Origin: Deltaproteobacteria bacterium
GTDB lineage: Bacteria > Desulfobacterota > Desulfobacteria > Desulfobacterales > Desulfosarcinaceae
Assembly: GCA_020444075.1 (NCBI GenBank)
Contig: JAHLLR010000027.1
Location: forward strand, 1 to 61,678
Direction: 5' to 3'
DNA length: 61,678 nucleotides
Of the stretch, positions 25,079 through 34,744 are shown piece after piece. Both the position numbers and the translations under genes were made by a program. The notes beneath the pieces were generated by a model. It ran no database searches. It was not told where the DNA came from and was given only the letters and a program-made list of their open reading frames with translations. Each line of letters starts with the position of its first letter. Position 1 is the stretch's first letter.

Positions 25079-25696
25079 ATGACGGAAACGGTTCCCCGAT
25101 TGATACTGGCATCCCAGTCCCCCCGGCGTCGCTACCTGCTCGAACAGGCCGGGTTGACCTTTGCCGTGATTCCAAGCCGTTTCGATGAAGATTCGGTTCA
25201 GTTACCAAACCCCGCTGACTATGTCAAAGCCCTTGCCGAAGCCAAAGCCGATGAGGTTGCCCGGCAATATCCGGACAGTTGGGTAATCGGTGCGGATACG
25301 ATCGTTACCATCGACACCGCCATTCTCGGCAAACCGGTTGATCCGCGTGAAGCCCGGCATATGCTGGAACGACTGAGCGGCCAGTCCCATTTTGTATATA
25401 CCGGATATGCCATCGTCTGTAAAAACAAAGGAACCGGCATCAGCGAGGCGATCAAAACCGATGTGCAATTCAAGGACCTCACCACCGAAGAAATCGACTG
25501 GTATATCCAGACCGGCGAACCCTTTGACAAGGCCGGCGCATACGCCATCCAGGGGATGGGAACCTTCCTCGTCCGGCGGATCAACGGCTCCTACACCAAT
25601 GTGGTGGGGCTGCCGGTGTGTGAGGTGATCGAAGCCCTGATCAAGATGGGTGTCGTGAGCATGAATGCACAAAACCCGAAAGGACTCGCGGTGTGA
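25079..25696 (+). CDS. maf: Maf family nucleoside triphosphate pyrophosphatase
   Basis: This 205-residue protein hydrolyses non-canonical or surplus nucleoside triphosphates to monophosphates. The Maf motifs are present: LILASQSPRRRYLLEQAG (S-x-R-R), GADTIVTID with the catalytic Asp, GKP, and YAIQGMGTFLV-x-x-INGSYTNVVGLP. The DTIV and QG patterns fit the dTTP/UTP-type (YhdE) subgroup. It is the first of a tight operon: the next gene starts 4 bases before its stop. Confidence 0.95.
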   Translation: MTETVPRLILASQSPRRRYLLEQAGLTFAVIPSRFDEDSVQLPNPADYVKALAEAKADEVARQYPDSWVIGADTIVTIDTAILGKPVDPREARHMLERLSGQSHFVYTGYAIVCKNKGTGISEAIKTDVQFKDLTTEEIDWYIQTGEPFDKAGAYAIQGMGTFLVRRINGSYTNVVGLPVCEVIEALIKMGVVSMNAQNPKGLAV

Positions 25697-26376
25697 AGGA
25701 AAATCTGGACCGGATCAACAAGCGAATCGACGATGCTGCAACCGGTTGCGGACGCAATCCCGAGACCATCCGCTTAGTGGCGGTAAGCAAGACCGTCGGA
25801 GCGGACAGGGTGCGGGAAGCCATCGATGCCGGTGCCGTTATTTTGGGTGAAAACTATATTCAGGAGGCCCGGGAAAAGTTCGATGCCCTGATTGACCGCC
25901 ATGTGCAGTGGCACTTCATCGGCCACCTGCAATCCAATAAAGCCAAATACGCCGTGCGCATGTTCGATTTGATCCATTCGGTGGAGTCCATCAAGCTGGC
26001 CACGGCGCTGGACAAAGAGGCACGTAAAAACGGCAAGGTACAGGACATTCTGATCCAGGTGAATATCAGCCGGGAAGAGACCAAATCGGGCATACCAGAG
26101 GTCGGCGCCGTTGAACTGATTACTCAGATCAGCCGTCTCGACCATATTCGGGTAAAGGGGTTGATGACCATGCCGCCCTTTTTTGATGCACCGGAACAGG
26201 CCCGCCCCTTTTTTCGCCAGTTGGCCCGCCTGCGGGACCGGATCGCCGCGCACAGCATCCCCGGCGTGAGCATGGCGGAGTTGTCCATGGGCATGACCGG
26301 TGATTTCGAGGTGGCCATTGAAGAGGGCGCCACCCTGGTGCGCATCGGCACCGCCATTTTCGGAGCCCGCCAATGA
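25693..26376 (+). CDS. YggS/PROSC-family pyridoxal phosphate homeostasis protein
   Basis: This 227-residue protein binds PLP and maintains vitamin B6 and amino acid balance. The PLP lysine is K33 in VAVSKTVG, followed by LGENYIQEA, WHFIGHLQSNKAKY, GLMTMPPF and ELSMGMTGDFEVAIEEGATLVRIGTAIFG, all standard for the family. It starts with GTG in a GTGA overlap with maf, and its stop overlaps the queH start by 4 bases, so the three genes are translationally coupled. Confidence 0.95.
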   Translation: MKENLDRINKRIDDAATGCGRNPETIRLVAVSKTVGADRVREAIDAGAVILGENYIQEAREKFDALIDRHVQWHFIGHLQSNKAKYAVRMFDLIHSVESIKLATALDKEARKNGKVQDILIQVNISREETKSGIPEVGAVELITQISRLDHIRVKGLMTMPPFFDAPEQARPFFRQLARLRDRIAAHSIPGVSMAELSMGMTGDFEVAIEEGATLVRIGTAIFGARQ

Positions 26377-26954
26377 AGCTGCTGATGCATATCTGCTGCG
26401 GCCCGTGCAGCATCTATCCGGTACAGGTGCTGCGCGACGACCATAACGATATCATGGGGTTTTTCTATCGCAGCAACATCCACCCCTTTACCGAATGCAT
26501 GCGGCGGGAGGAGACCCTGAAAACCTATGCGGAATCCATCGACCTGAAAATGATTTATCAGTCCGGCTATGCGTTGGAGGCTTTTTTACGCAATGTGGCC
26601 TTCCGGGAATCCGAGCGCTGCTCCTACTGCTACCACGACCGTTTGACCACCACGGCCAATTTCGCTAAAAAAGGTAAATTCGACGGGTTTACCACCACCC
26701 TGCTCTACAGCCGATTTCAAAATCACGATCAGATCCGGTCTATCGGCGAAGCCGTGGGGAAGTCGGTGGGGGTACCTTTTTTTTATCAGGATTTTCGGCA
26801 CGGATGGAAAACCGGCATTGACGAATCCCGGCGGCTGGGCATGTACCGCCAGCACTACTGCGGTTGCATCTACAGCGAAAAAGAACGCTACTATCGCCAA
26901 TCCAAAAAAAACGCGCCCCAATCCGGTGGTGAATCAGGTGCCGAATCCATCTGA
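26373..26954 (+). CDS. queH: Epoxyqueuosine reductase QueH
   Basis: This 193-residue enzyme carries out the last step of queuosine tRNA modification, reducing epoxyqueuosine. It is the QueH (formerly DUF208) type, not related to the cobalamin-dependent QueG. Its cysteine motifs are HICCGPC near the N terminus, SERCSYCYHDR, and HYCGCIYS near the C terminus. TTTLLYSRFQNHD and FFYQDFRHGW are typical. It overlaps yggS by 4 bases. Confidence 0.93.
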   Translation: MKLLMHICCGPCSIYPVQVLRDDHNDIMGFFYRSNIHPFTECMRREETLKTYAESIDLKMIYQSGYALEAFLRNVAFRESERCSYCYHDRLTTTANFAKKGKFDGFTTTLLYSRFQNHDQIRSIGEAVGKSVGVPFFYQDFRHGWKTGIDESRRLGMYRQHYCGCIYSEKERYYRQSKKNAPQSGGESGAESI

Positions 26955-26981
26955 TGCCATCCCGCCAGGACAGTTAACACC

Positions 26982-28823
26982 ATGTTCGGAAACTTCATCT
27001 ATTTCATCGTTGCCCTGCTGATCTATTCCACCTACCAACCGTCGGAGCAGACCAACTTTGCGTATCTGGACACGCTGATTTTCTTTTTTTCGCTGATCCT
27101 GCTCTTTTTCATTTTCTGCAGACGCCAATTCACCCGGATCGCACGCATGTCCGCCACCCACGGCCGCGATGTTCTGGACCAGCAGTTTTCATCGGCGCTG
27201 ACCCGACAGTCCGTCCTGGCCATCGCTCTTTTCGCCGTGGATATCTACGGCCTCAATCTCTCTTCTTTTTTATCGGGCATATGGCTGTTCGAAGCGATCC
27301 CCACCCTTGAAGCCCTCTTGTTTATGGCCCTTTTCGTAGGCTACCTGGCCATTGTATGGGCCAACGCCCATGACGCCTACCGGCAAATTTATCAGGCCGA
27401 CATTACCCGCCAGGCCTATGTGGCTTCCAACATCGCCTTCAGTGTGCCCGTGCTGCTGCCCTGGCTGCTTCTCTCCGGCGTCGCCGACCTGATTCTGGCC
27501 CTTCCCTTCGACCTGCCACGTCAGGTGCTGACGTCTCCTGAAGGCGAAACGGCCTACTTTCTTTTTTTTCTGTTTGCCGTGGCTGTGCTTGGCCCGCTGA
27601 TTATCCAGAAATTCTGGCGTTGCCGACCCCTTGAAGCCGGCTATTATCGCCATCGCATCGAAGCGCTCTGCCAGCGGGCCAACCTGAAATATGCGGATAT
27701 CCTATACTGGCCAATCTTCGGCGGTCGCATGATCACCGCCGGGGTGATGGGGTTGGTCGGCCGCTTTCGCTATATCCTGGTTACCGACGCCCTGTTGCGT
27801 ATCCTGGGCCCCGAGGAGGTAGATGCCGTCATCGCCCACGAAGTGGGCCACGTGAAAAAACACCATCTGCTGTTTTACCTCTTTTTCTTTATGGGCTACA
27901 TGGTCATCACCTATGCCACGTTCGATCTCATCGTCTACCTGATCATCTTTTCCGAGCCCTTGTATCGCTTTGTGTTCATGACCGGCATCAGTCGCACCAC
28001 GGTCACCACAGGGCTGCTCAGCCTGGCCATCATATTCAATTTCCTCGTCTATTTTCGCTTTATCTTCGGCTATTTCATGCGCAACTTCGAACGCCAGGCC
28101 GACGCCTCGGTCTATGGCCTGTTTTCCAGTGCAGCTCCGTTGATTTCCACCTTTGAAAAAATTGTGGCCGTTTCCGGCCATTCTCCGGACAAACCCAACT
28201 GGCACCACTTCAGCATTGGCCAGCGGGTTGATTTTTTAAGGCGCTGCGAAGCAGACCGCACCTGGATTAAGCGCCACGACCGCAAGGTGCTGGTCAGCAT
28301 CACCATCTATGTGGCGACCATGGTGGTGGTGGGTATTGCCGGCTACCAACTCAACTTCGGTCAGACCGGGAAGCATCTCAACGAAAAGTTTTTTGAAACG
28401 GCCATTTTGAACGAGATTTCACGCGACGGGAAAAGCAATGCCGGCCTTTACGGCATGCTGGGGGATCTGTATTTCGGGCGCAACAGCTTCGGGCAGGCAG
28501 CGACTGCCTACCGGACCGCCCTTGACATCGATCCGGCAAGCGCCATCGTGTTGAATAACTTCGCATGGCTCCTGGCCACCTGCGAAAATCCGGAATACCG
28601 GAACCCGGAACAGGCCTTGGAACTGGCACGCAAGGCCGCCGCCATCGAGCAGTCCCCCCATATTTTGGACACCCTGGCCGAAAGCCTTTTCGTCAACGGA
28701 CGAATCGCCGAAGCCATCGATGCTGCCACGACCGCCCTAGAACTGGCCAGATCCAACCGCGCTTACTACAACGGGCAGCTGGAAAAGTTCCGGGCTGCCC
28801 GTGCGGATTCTACTGAAAAATGA
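26982..28823 (+). CDS. M48-family membrane zinc metallopeptidase with C-terminal TPR
   Basis: This 613-residue membrane protein has an N-terminal block of hydrophobic helices (about six before residue 220), then an M48 peptidase core with the zinc motif AHEVGH (near residue 285) and the downstream FERQADASVYG supplying the third ligand. After another membrane helix (about 440-460) the C-terminal 130 residues form TPR-like repeats (GMLGDLYFGRNSFGQAATAYRTALDIDP). The layout resembles HtpX/Ste24-like envelope quality-control peptidases with a soluble TPR tail. It starts 27 bases after queH and probably belongs to the same transcript. Confidence 0.88.
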   Translation: MFGNFIYFIVALLIYSTYQPSEQTNFAYLDTLIFFFSLILLFFIFCRRQFTRIARMSATHGRDVLDQQFSSALTRQSVLAIALFAVDIYGLNLSSFLSGIWLFEAIPTLEALLFMALFVGYLAIVWANAHDAYRQIYQADITRQAYVASNIAFSVPVLLPWLLLSGVADLILALPFDLPRQVLTSPEGETAYFLFFLFAVAVLGPLIIQKFWRCRPLEAGYYRHRIEALCQRANLKYADILYWPIFGGRMITAGVMGLVGRFRYILVTDALLRILGPEEVDAVIAHEVGHVKKHHLLFYLFFFMGYMVITYATFDLIVYLIIFSEPLYRFVFMTGISRTTVTTGLLSLAIIFNFLVYFRFIFGYFMRNFERQADASVYGLFSSAAPLISTFEKIVAVSGHSPDKPNWHHFSIGQRVDFLRRCEADRTWIKRHDRKVLVSITIYVATMVVVGIAGYQLNFGQTGKHLNEKFFETAILNEISRDGKSNAGLYGMLGDLYFGRNSFGQAATAYRTALDIDPASAIVLNNFAWLLATCENPEYRNPEQALELARKAAAIEQSPHILDTLAESLFVNGRIAEAIDAATTALELARSNRAYYNGQLEKFRAARADSTEK

Positions 28824-28872
28824 TTTGCGGGGGGATAATTAACCATCGAGAAGTGCCGATTCTGAAATGGCA

Positions 28873-31185
28873 CTACTTGATGCAGACCTTCCTCACCTCC
28901 AGCAAATCGCAATGTCCCTGAAAAATTTTCTCGATGCCGTCCTGCTTCAAGGTGGTCATGCCGTCAAAAATGGCCTGTTCACGTATTTTCCCCATTTCAG
29001 CCTTGGTCTGGACCAGCTTTTTCATATCGTCGGTGCCCATCAGCAATTCATGGATGCCCATACGGCCCCGGTAGCCGGTGTTGCTGCAGAGATCGCACCC
29101 TTCCGGTTTTGCCAGTTGCAGGTCGTCGGTGTATGGGATGTTCAGATTTTTCTTGAACTCCTCTTCGCCGTATTCACGGACCAGCTCGTCATATTCCTCC
29201 TTGCTGGGATGATAATTGCGCTTGCAGGTTTTGCACAGGGTTCGCACGAGTCGTTGGGCCAGGATGCACAGGATGGCATCGGCAAAGTTGAAGGGATCCA
29301 TGCCCATATCCAGCAGACGGGTGATGCTTTCCGGGGCGCTGTTGGTGTGCAGGGTGGAAAAGACCAGGTGACCGGTCAAAGACGCCTCGATGCCGATGGA
29401 GGTCGTCTCCTTGTCACGCATTTCACCCACCATGATCACATCCGGGTCCGCACGCAGAAAGGCCCGCATGGCCGCAGCAAAATCGAACCCGATCTTGGGC
29501 TTCACCTGCACCTGGCGAAGTCCGCGTTGGGTGATTTCGACCGGGTCCTCGGCGGTCCAGATTTTGGTTTCGGTCTTGTTGATAAAACTCAAGGCCGAAT
29601 GCAAGGTGGTGGTTTTACCGGAACCGGTAGGACCGCAGACAAAGATCAACCCGTAAGGTTGGGTGATCACACTGATAAAGTTTTTGTAGTTGGGTTTGGA
29701 AAAACCCATCTTGTCCAGGGGAATGGGCTCGCCGGCCGCCAGGAGACGCATGACCACATCTTCCAGTCCACCCTGGGTGGGGATGGTGGCCACACGAAGT
29801 TCGATGTCCTTGCCGCCGTATTTTTTAAACTTGATCTTGCCGTCCTGGGGCAGCCGCCGTTCGGCGATGTCCAGGTCCGACATGATCTTGATTCTGGAAA
29901 CCACCGCGGCCTTGTATGAAAAGGGAATGGTCTGGTAGACCGTGCATGAGCCGTCCACCCGGATGCGCACCTGGGTATTCTGCTTGCCCGGGTAGGGTTC
30001 GATATGAATGTCCGACGCACCGCGGCTGTGGGCATCCAGGATGATCTTGTTGACCAACTGGACCACGGCGCTGTCCTCATCGCCAATGCCGGATTCCGCC
30101 TCTTCCACCTCTTCAGACTCCACCTGAAGCTGGGAGAGGATATCATCGATCTCCGCCAGTTCCTTTTCATCCTGGGTGAACAGCTTGATGAAATCGAGGA
30201 TGTCCTGCTTGAGGCTGACGTAAAAAGTGACGGGGCGCCCCGGAAACAGGGCTTTGATCTCATCGATCTTTTTCAAGTCGTGAGGATTGTCCACGGCGAT
30301 GACGACTTTTTTGTCTTCACTTTTCAGGGGCACCCAGATGTTATTTCTCATGAAAGGCACTTTCAGGCCTGCCATGAGGTCACCGGGGATCGGGTAATTG
30401 GCGTTGTACTCCATGAAACTGGTCTTGTAGTATTTTTCCAGAGCGCTGCCGATCTCCTTTTTGGGGATCTTGAAATCCTTCATCAAAACCGCCGAAACCG
30501 GTTCTTTGCGCTGGGCGGCAGCATTAATGGCCTGGGTCAGCTCTTTTTGGGTAAGCAGGTGGTTTTCCAGCAGGTAGTCGTATTTGTTGGTGCGGCTGCC
30601 CCGGGCGGCGATCCGTTTCTGGTTGTAAAGCGCCACCCCCATGATCTTGGACAGCTCCTTGATGGCTTTTTCCTCGGCTTCTCCGAATTCACCATCGCCT
30701 TTTCTGTTGATCAACTCCATGGTGCCCATAAGATACTTCTGGTAAACGATGGGATGGGCCAGGACCTCCTTGGTCCGGTAACCGGACCGCCGGTCCCAGC
30801 TGGAATCGAACTGGAGTTCGGAGGCAATGGCAGTCAACTCCTTCTGATCATAGGCGTCCCTGATGTTCACCAGGGTCTGCTTCAATGCCGAATACCCGGC
30901 AATGCTGGTCTGGGCTACGGGAATCCGGATTTCGGCCACTTCACTGCCCGACTTGAATCGCGATACCAGTTCCCGTTTTACGCCGTCCACCACATAGACA
31001 GTGATCCGATCTGCTCCGAACAGTTCGCAGATTTCGTCTTTCAGGTTGATCAGCGCTTCACCCAGGTTATTGGCTTCGTTGAGCCGGTTGCCGATAGCCT
31101 GAATCCTGGATTTATATTTGGCTTCAGACATGGGTGAGCTGTCCGTGTCATCGTCAAGGGTCAAGGAAATCTCTGCATTGGCCAT
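28873..31185 (-). CDS. GspE/PilB-type secretion ATPase with N-terminal GAF domain
   Basis: This 770-residue protein belongs to the assembly ATPases of type II secretion and type IV pili. The N-terminal 190 residues read as a GAF domain (EALINLKDEICELFGADRITVYVVD and GYSALKQTLVNIRDAY). A MshEN/GspE N-terminal domain follows (LTQKELTQAINAAAQRKEPVS). The ATPase core has FVCGPTGSGKTTTLHSAL (near residue 525), the Asp box AEDPVE, ADPDVIMVGEMRD and the tetracysteine CKTC / CDLC. No other pilus or secretion gene is nearby, so its partner machine is elsewhere. The extra GAF domain suggests control by a small ligand. Confidence 0.92.
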   Translation of the reverse strand: MANAEISLTLDDDTDSSPMSEAKYKSRIQAIGNRLNEANNLGEALINLKDEICELFGADRITVYVVDGVKRELVSRFKSGSEVAEIRIPVAQTSIAGYSALKQTLVNIRDAYDQKELTAIASELQFDSSWDRRSGYRTKEVLAHPIVYQKYLMGTMELINRKGDGEFGEAEEKAIKELSKIMGVALYNQKRIAARGSRTNKYDYLLENHLLTQKELTQAINAAAQRKEPVSAVLMKDFKIPKKEIGSALEKYYKTSFMEYNANYPIPGDLMAGLKVPFMRNNIWVPLKSEDKKVVIAVDNPHDLKKIDEIKALFPGRPVTFYVSLKQDILDFIKLFTQDEKELAEIDDILSQLQVESEEVEEAESGIGDEDSAVVQLVNKIILDAHSRGASDIHIEPYPGKQNTQVRIRVDGSCTVYQTIPFSYKAAVVSRIKIMSDLDIAERRLPQDGKIKFKKYGGKDIELRVATIPTQGGLEDVVMRLLAAGEPIPLDKMGFSKPNYKNFISVITQPYGLIFVCGPTGSGKTTTLHSALSFINKTETKIWTAEDPVEITQRGLRQVQVKPKIGFDFAAAMRAFLRADPDVIMVGEMRDKETTSIGIEASLTGHLVFSTLHTNSAPESITRLLDMGMDPFNFADAILCILAQRLVRTLCKTCKRNYHPSKEEYDELVREYGEEEFKKNLNIPYTDDLQLAKPEGCDLCSNTGYRGRMGIHELLMGTDDMKKLVQTKAEMGKIREQAIFDGMTTLKQDGIEKIFQGHCDLLEVRKVCIK

Positions 31186-31262
31186 AAATCGTTACCTGCG
31201 ATTGGTTGGGGTTATTCATTGCCCGGTGCGGCGCCAAAAATACGGTGATGGTAAAAACGACC

Positions 31263-31484
31263 CTACTTGCGATACTGGCAGTAGAGTTTTTTGCATCCTC
31301 CTCCGATAAGGAAGAGTCCCATAAAATAGAAACAGAATCGGATAAAGCCGGAGGCTGCTGCGAATCTCGGTATCTGCTCGATGGCGGGCATCACCTGGGG
31401 GATTCGGAAAAAAACCCCTAAACCAGCCAGTATCAATGCAACGGCCCAGACGAGTTGGGCCTGATTCACTTGTTTATCGGTCAT
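31263..31484 (-). CDS. Small membrane protein of unknown function, 73 residues
   Basis: Two hydrophobic helices are visible (about residues 10-27 and 48-63), with a short basic, Cys-containing C terminus (GGCKKLYCQYRK). AGGTTGATCC precedes the ATG. It lies 77 bp upstream of the GspE/PilB-like gene on the same strand. No family recognised; it may be accessory to the ATPase, but nothing proves it. Confidence 0.6.
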   Translation of the reverse strand: MTDKQVNQAQLVWAVALILAGLGVFFRIPQVMPAIEQIPRFAAASGFIRFCFYFMGLFLIGGGCKKLYCQYRK

Positions 31485-31788
31485 GGATCAACCTGATCGG
31501 TCCTGAAGGGATCTCCGCACTTACTGCGAAATTTCAACTCATCGCTTATCCCGTTTTCTTCTTTTCGGCAACCTTCACACAGGTGCCTGTGGTCAGTTTA
31601 CCGTTTCTATAAAACGAGAAGAAGTCTCCGCAAGTCCAAAACGTCTTTGTGAACAACGCCTAAGTGGTCGTGAATAGGTACTAATATACCACATCATCCG
31701 CTAAAAAAGCACAACAATTTTCGCTTGCACGCCTGCATAGGCAATCGCGGCATTGAGCAAGGCTGTTGAAAAACGGCCTGGAAGGTCA
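31485..31788. other. Intergenic region, about 300 bp, no gene seen
   Basis: No convincing frame. A small hairpin (AGGCTGTT-GAAA-AACGGCCT, 31760-31779) lies just past the stop of the ACT-domain gene but lacks a T-run. Sequences of this kind are often scattered in deltaproteobacterial genomes, so it could be a repeat remnant. Confidence 0.4.
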
Positions 31789-32220
31789 TCAAAGAGAGTA
31801 AAGGCGCTGGCCGTCGATTACGTTGACGCCCTTGGATTCAAGCAGCCGGATCGCCTCCTGCTCCTGTTCGATGCGAAAAATCATGACCGCGTTGTCGCCA
31901 GAGGAGCGTACGAAGGCGTACATGTATTCAACATTGAGGCCGGCATCATGAAGCATGGTCAGGATATCGTGAAGTCCCCCCGGACGGTCTGTCACCTCCA
32001 CCGCCACCACGTTGGTTTTTCCAACGGTAAATCCATTGTTTTTAAGCGTCTGTCGCGCTTTTTCCGTATCATCCACGATCAACCGCAACACGCCAAAATC
32101 AGAAGTATCGGCAAGAGCCAGGGCACGAATGTTCACCTGTGCTTCAGCCAAAATAGCGGTCACTTCCGAAAGACGCCCGGATTTATTTTCCAGAAAAACG
32201 GAAATCTGTTCAACCTGCAT
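31789..32220 (-). CDS. Tandem ACT-domain protein
   Basis: This 143-residue protein consists of two ACT domains, which bind amino acids and regulate enzymes. The first is [22 protein letters not shown] with [20 protein letters not shown]; the second is [20 protein letters not shown] with NVEYMYAFV. The ATG at 32220 has GGAGG five bases upstream and is preferred over the start four codons earlier. It follows the phenylacetate-CoA ligase gene by 68 bp, a common pairing in Desulfobacterota and archaea, so a sensor role in aromatic amino acid breakdown is likely but inferred. Confidence 0.9.
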   Translation of the reverse strand: MQVEQISVFLENKSGRLSEVTAILAEAQVNIRALALADTSDFGVLRLIVDDTEKARQTLKNNGFTVGKTNVVAVEVTDRPGGLHDILTMLHDAGLNVEYMYAFVRSSGDNAVMIFRIEQEQEAIRLLESKGVNVIDGQRLYSL

Positions 32221-32288
32221 ACGTTCCTCCACAATATCGTCGGTCGATGATTAGCCTGCTTGAACGATGGTTTTTTTTGTTAAAAATA

Positions 32289-33590
32289 TCAAATCTTGCG
32301 ATTGTCCACAACCCGCAATGCCTTTCCCTGACTTCTTTCGATGGCTTTGGGCTCAACCAGTTTCACCCGGGCGGAGACGCCCAGCAGTTCTTTGATGTTT
32401 TTGGTAATGCGTCGCTCCAGGTGCTGCAGGCCTTTGACCTCGTCGGTAAAGCTTCGCTCACCCACTTCAACCTTGACGGTAAGGACATCCAGGTTGTCTT
32501 CGCGATCTACAACCAGCTGGTAATGAGGCTCCACATTCTCGGTCTCCATAAGCACGCTTTCGATCTGAGAGGGAAACACATTGACGCCTCGGATAATCAG
32601 CATATCATCACTGCGCCCCGTGACTCGGTGCATGCGCACATGGGTTCTGCCGCAAATGCACGGTTCGGGATTCAAAGAGGTGATGTCCCGCGTGCGATAA
32701 CGGATCACAGGAAATGCCTCTTTGGTCAGCGAGGTGAATACCAGTTCGCCGGTAGCGCCGTACGGCAACGGTTCAAGGGTTTGGGGATCGATGATTTCCG
32801 GAATAAAATGGTCTTCGAAAACATGCAGCCCTTTCTTGGCTTCATGACATTCGATGGCAACCCCCGGTCCCATCACTTCGCTGAGGCCGTATATGTCAAC
32901 AGCGATGATGTTCAATTTTCGCTCGATCTCTTCGCGCATTTTCTCGGACCAGGGTTCGGCCCCGAAGATGCCGAACTTGAATTTTAGGGAATTGAAGGCA
33001 ACCCCCATCTCCTCGGCAACTTCGGCCAGGTGCAGGGTATAGGAGGGCGTGGCGGTGAGGATGGTGGGGCCGAAATCCTTCATGATCACCACTTGACGCT
33101 TAGTGTTGCCGCCGGAGACCGGAATCACCGATGCACCCAGGCGCTCCGCACCGTAATGTACACCAAGGCCACCGGTAAACAGTCCATATCCGTAGGCATT
33201 ATGGATGATATCCCCCCGACCGGCACCGCCGGCTGACAGGGAACGGGCCATGAGCATGGACCAGGTGCTCACGTCCCTTGCCGTATACCCCACGACTGTG
33301 GGTCGACCGGTGGTTCCTGACGATGCGTGGATGCGGACCACATTGTCCATTGGCACGGCAAACATATTGAACGGATAGTTGTCACGCAGGTCCTGTTTGG
33401 TGGTAAACGGAATCCGTCTCAAGTCATCCAGGCTTTTGATGTCTGCCGGGGTAATCCCCGCTTCCTGGAATTGTTGGCGGTAAAAGGGGACATTGGCGTA
33501 AACCCGCTCCAATGTGGTCTGAAGCCGCCGGAGCTGTATCGATTCCAGGGCTTCGCGGGGCATGGTTTCGTATTCGATGTCGTAAATCAT
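32289..33590 (-). CDS. paaK: Phenylacetate-CoA ligase
   Basis: This 433-residue adenylate-forming enzyme activates phenylacetate or a related aryl acetate with ATP and CoA. The phosphate loop is [15 protein letters not shown] (about residue 90), followed by [10 protein letters not shown] (motif A5 region), [17 protein letters not shown] and [20 protein letters not shown]. The length matches PaaK (about 435). GGAG nine bases ahead decides the ATG at 33590 over the longer frame. Indoleacetate and hydroxyphenylacetate are other likely substrates in strict anaerobes. Confidence 0.94.
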   Translation of the reverse strand: MIYDIEYETMPREALESIQLRRLQTTLERVYANVPFYRQQFQEAGITPADIKSLDDLRRIPFTTKQDLRDNYPFNMFAVPMDNVVRIHASSGTTGRPTVVGYTARDVSTWSMLMARSLSAGGAGRGDIIHNAYGYGLFTGGLGVHYGAERLGASVIPVSGGNTKRQVVIMKDFGPTILTATPSYTLHLAEVAEEMGVAFNSLKFKFGIFGAEPWSEKMREEIERKLNIIAVDIYGLSEVMGPGVAIECHEAKKGLHVFEDHFIPEIIDPQTLEPLPYGATGELVFTSLTKEAFPVIRYRTRDITSLNPEPCICGRTHVRMHRVTGRSDDMLIIRGVNVFPSQIESVLMETENVEPHYQLVVDREDNLDVLTVKVEVGERSFTDEVKGLQHLERRITKNIKELLGVSARVKLVEPKAIERSQGKALRVVDNRKI

Positions 33591-33679
33591 GTTGCGGTTC
33601 TCCTTCTGGCGAGATGGGATATTGGAACCCTGCGGTTCAATTTTCATATAAAATTGGGTGAATAGTCCCCTGGTCCAAT

Positions 33680-33719
33680 AAAAAAAAGGCCGGGAGGATC
33701 ACCCCGCAGCCTCTTTTTA
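33680..33719 (-). terminator. Probable terminator downstream of the crotonase gene
   Basis: On the minus strand an imperfect hairpin (AGGCTGCGGGG against CCTCCCGGCCT) ends in a TTTTTTT run. On the plus strand the same hairpin ends in CTCTTTTT, so it may work both ways. It is about 160 bp past the crotonase stop and 90 bp ahead of paaK. Confidence 0.55.
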
Positions 33720-33879
33720 AATTAAAATTCGGTCACAATCGGTTTTTCAAATGGTTGAACCGGCCTCAATGCCGCCAGTCACCGCTGGATAAAGAATATG
33801 GTCTGGCGTGTCAAGCAAAAACGAAACCAATATCAAGCGCTCCGTTAATTGACTGGCGTGGTTGAACAATTGCAGCGCG

Positions 33880-34671
33880 CTACCCCTTGAGTGACCCTTT
33901 GAATTGCGGTTTTCGTTTTTCGATAAATGCATGGGTTCCCTCTTTGCCATCTTCACTGGCCATACAGATGGCAAAGGCATCGACCTCGATCTGGCAGCCG
34001 GTGGCCAGATCCACGTTCAAGCCGTTGTTGACCGCCTGTTTGGCGGCCCTGAGAGAGACCTTCCCCTTGGTGGCTATTGCCCGGGCTGTAATCAAGGTTT
34101 CTTCCATCAATGATTCCCGGGAAAAAACCCGATTGACCAGGCCAATCTTTTCGGCTTCTGCGGCCGGGATCAGCTTTCCGGTAAAGATCATCTCCTTGGC
34201 CCGATTGCTGCCGATAAGCCGGGGCAGTCGCTGGGTACCGCCGAATCCGGGGATGATACCCAGGGTAATTTCCGGCAGGCCGAACATGGCGTTATCCGAA
34301 GCGTAGATAAAATCACAGGCCAGGGCCATTTCACTGCCTCCCCCCAGGGCAAAGCCGTTGACTGCGGCAATCACCGGGATTGGCAATTCCTGTAGCCGGG
34401 TGATGATCAGCTGCCCCTTTCTTGAAAACAGTTTGCCCTGCAGGGTATTGAAGGTAGCCAATTCGGTGATATCCGCCCCGGCCACAAAAGATTTCTCACC
34501 GGCACCGGTAAGGACAAGCACTCGGATCTCTTCGTCAGCCTCGATTTCGTCCAATGCCGCTGAGAGTTCGTCAAGCAGTTGGCCGTTCAAGGCGTTTAGC
34601 GCTTTGGGGCGGTTGAAGGTGATGGTGGCGATGCCCTCTGCCACTTCAAAAATAATGTTTTCGTGAGTCAT
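33880..34671 (-). CDS. Enoyl-CoA hydratase/isomerase (crotonase) family protein
   Basis: This 263-residue enzyme probably hydrates an enoyl-CoA in beta-oxidation or aromatic degradation. The crotonase features are ITFNRPKALNALN, FVAGADITEL (the oxyanion-hole loop), the ALGGGSEMALACDF signature with Glu, and PEITLGIIPGFGGTQRLPRLIG with the second catalytic Glu. The ATG at 34671 has GGAGGGAGGA upstream. Both catalytic glutamates are in place, so the hydratase role is more likely than the other activities of the fold. Confidence 0.93.
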   Translation of the reverse strand: MTHENIIFEVAEGIATITFNRPKALNALNGQLLDELSAALDEIEADEEIRVLVLTGAGEKSFVAGADITELATFNTLQGKLFSRKGQLIITRLQELPIPVIAAVNGFALGGGSEMALACDFIYASDNAMFGLPEITLGIIPGFGGTQRLPRLIGSNRAKEMIFTGKLIPAAEAEKIGLVNRVFSRESLMEETLITARAIATKGKVSLRAAKQAVNNGLNVDLATGCQIEVDAFAICMASEDGKEGTHAFIEKRKPQFKGSLKG

Positions 34672-34744
34672 GATTCCTCCCTCCTGCATGTTTCAATTTT
34701 TATAATTCAGATGCCGGCAGCGGCATCATCACTGCGTAATCCAT

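Noticed and set aside
28852-28874. AGTGCC/GGCACT hairpin between the convergent M48 and ATPase genes
   Set aside because: Only a 6-bp stem with an 11-base loop and no T-run; too weak to call a terminator.
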